From positions 399,001 to 463,000 of the forward strand of contig NZ_CP034437.1 of assembly GCF_003952225.1 (NCBI RefSeq): a DNA stretch of 64,000 bases, read 5' to 3'. Source of the DNA: Paenibacillus albus. Lineage in GTDB: Bacteria; Bacillota; Bacilli; Paenibacillales; Paenibacillaceae. Below the pieces are notes generated by a model. The model ran no database searches. It had not been told where the DNA came from and saw only the letters and a list, made by a program, of their open reading frames with translations. How positions within the stretch are numbered: position 1 is the first letter of the stretch; every line of letters starts with the position of its first letter. Below, piece by piece: positions 63,650-64,000 of this stretch. Position numbers and translations under genes: made by a program.

Positions 63650-64000
63650 CTACAATGCTTGAGTTTTCAAAGCTTGTTCAAGTCGAGCAAGCTTGCCGGA
63701 GAGGCTGCCGTCATACAGACGATCACCGATGCGTACTTGTACGCCGCCGAGCAGAGCTGGTTCAACGATTTGTTTTGCAATAATGCGTTTGCCGATCATT
63801 GTACCGAACTGCGCCGACACTTTGGACAGCTCTTCAGCGGACAACGATTTAGCGGTATATATCGTAGCGTGTGCTTGACCGAGCGCATCTCCCGCTACTT
63901 TCGTATAAGCTTCGTACACATCAGCAATCGCAGCTTGACGACCGCGGATAATAAGAAGCTCTACAGTATTCAGAACCATAACCGACACGGTATCGGACAG
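63650..64000 (-). CDS. atpH: ATP synthase F1 subunit delta, C-terminal part (cut by window edge)
   Basis: Peripheral-stalk subunit that joins F1 to the b subunits. The frame remains open to base 64000, so the N-terminal part (about 65 residues) is outside. The visible 116 residues include VLNTVELLIIRGRQAAIADV and the C-terminal GVQVRIGDRLYDGSLSGKLA, the delta signature. A GTG at 63988 is an internal codon, not the start. Confidence 0.95.
   Translation of the reverse strand: MSDTVSVMVLNTVELLIIRGRQAAIADVYEAYTKVAGDALGQAHATIYTAKSLSAEELSKVSAQFGTMIGKRIIAKQIVEPALLGGVQVRIGDRLYDGSLSGKLARLEQALKTQAL

Overview
The window comes from a low-to-mid GC, endospore-forming, motile Gram-positive bacterium, most likely Paenibacillus, Cohnella or a close relative. 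It carries spoIIID, spoIIQ and spoIID with recognisable sporulation promoters, flhO/flhP with a sigma-D-type promoter, SLH-domain (S-layer) proteins, and a Complex I operon without NuoEFG. Nearly every gene lies on the minus strand, so the natural reading direction runs from high to low coordinates. Only the Big_2-repeat protein (2451-4631) and a GH5 glycosidase (36627-38174) are on the plus strand.

Read in transcription order: (1) 64000-59273, the F1 part of ATP synthase, atpH(partial)-A-G-D-C, ending at a strong terminator. (2) 59139-39272, a surface-glycan region: CpsB-type phosphatase, a large SLH protein, Wzz/BY-kinase pair, then PglF, an unknown anchored protein, PglE, PglC and PglD (a complete gene set for UDP-diacetylbacillosamine synthesis plus the initiating phosphoglycosyltransferase), two GT4 glycosyltransferases, a heparinase II/III-type protein, a WecC-type UDP-sugar dehydrogenase, an O-acetyltransferase-like protein, Wzy, Wzx and GalU. 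The stretch of about 40.3-49.9 kb is visibly AT-richer than its surroundings. (3) 39246-36627, a copper-amine-oxidase-stalk protein and the GH5 enzyme. (4) 36339-31329, a four-gene membrane operon: LPG-synthase-TM/flippase-like protein, membrane alkaline-phosphatase-superfamily enzyme, GT2 and GT-C glycosyltransferase. (5) 30909-26962, a Fur-type operon with two unusual extracellular proteins and an FTR1/EfeU iron permease. (6) 26685-16308, nuoA-B-C-D-H-I-J-K-L-M-N. (7) 15979-12704, a secreted subtilisin with SLH domains followed by ywzB. (8) 12475-4760, murA, spoIID, spoIIQ, spoIIID, mbl, flhO, flhP and an EpuA-like gene, an order resembling Bacillus subtilis. (9) 2172-1, a PgsA-type enzyme, fabZ and a partial pgcA.

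Functionally the window joins energy conservation (ATP synthase, Complex I), envelope construction (MurA, Mbl, FabZ, PgsA), sporulation, and an accessory cell-surface programme. In that programme PgcA and GalU can supply UDP-glucose, PglF/E/D/C can make and load bacillosamine on the lipid carrier, Wzx/Wzy/Wzz with the kinase and phosphatase can export and polymerise, and SLH proteins are the possible display surface.

Two genes are interrupted by single-base losses in homopolymer runs: nuoM once and one GT4 gene twice. This looks more like sequencing undercalls than decay. The most interesting candidates for little-described biology are the bacillosamine cassette interleaved with an S-layer gene and tyrosine-phosphorylation genes, the Fur-controlled FTR1 operon with non-EfeO/EfeB partners, and the four-gene glycolipid-like operon. 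I saw no rRNA, tRNA, CRISPR array, insertion sequence or prophage gene.
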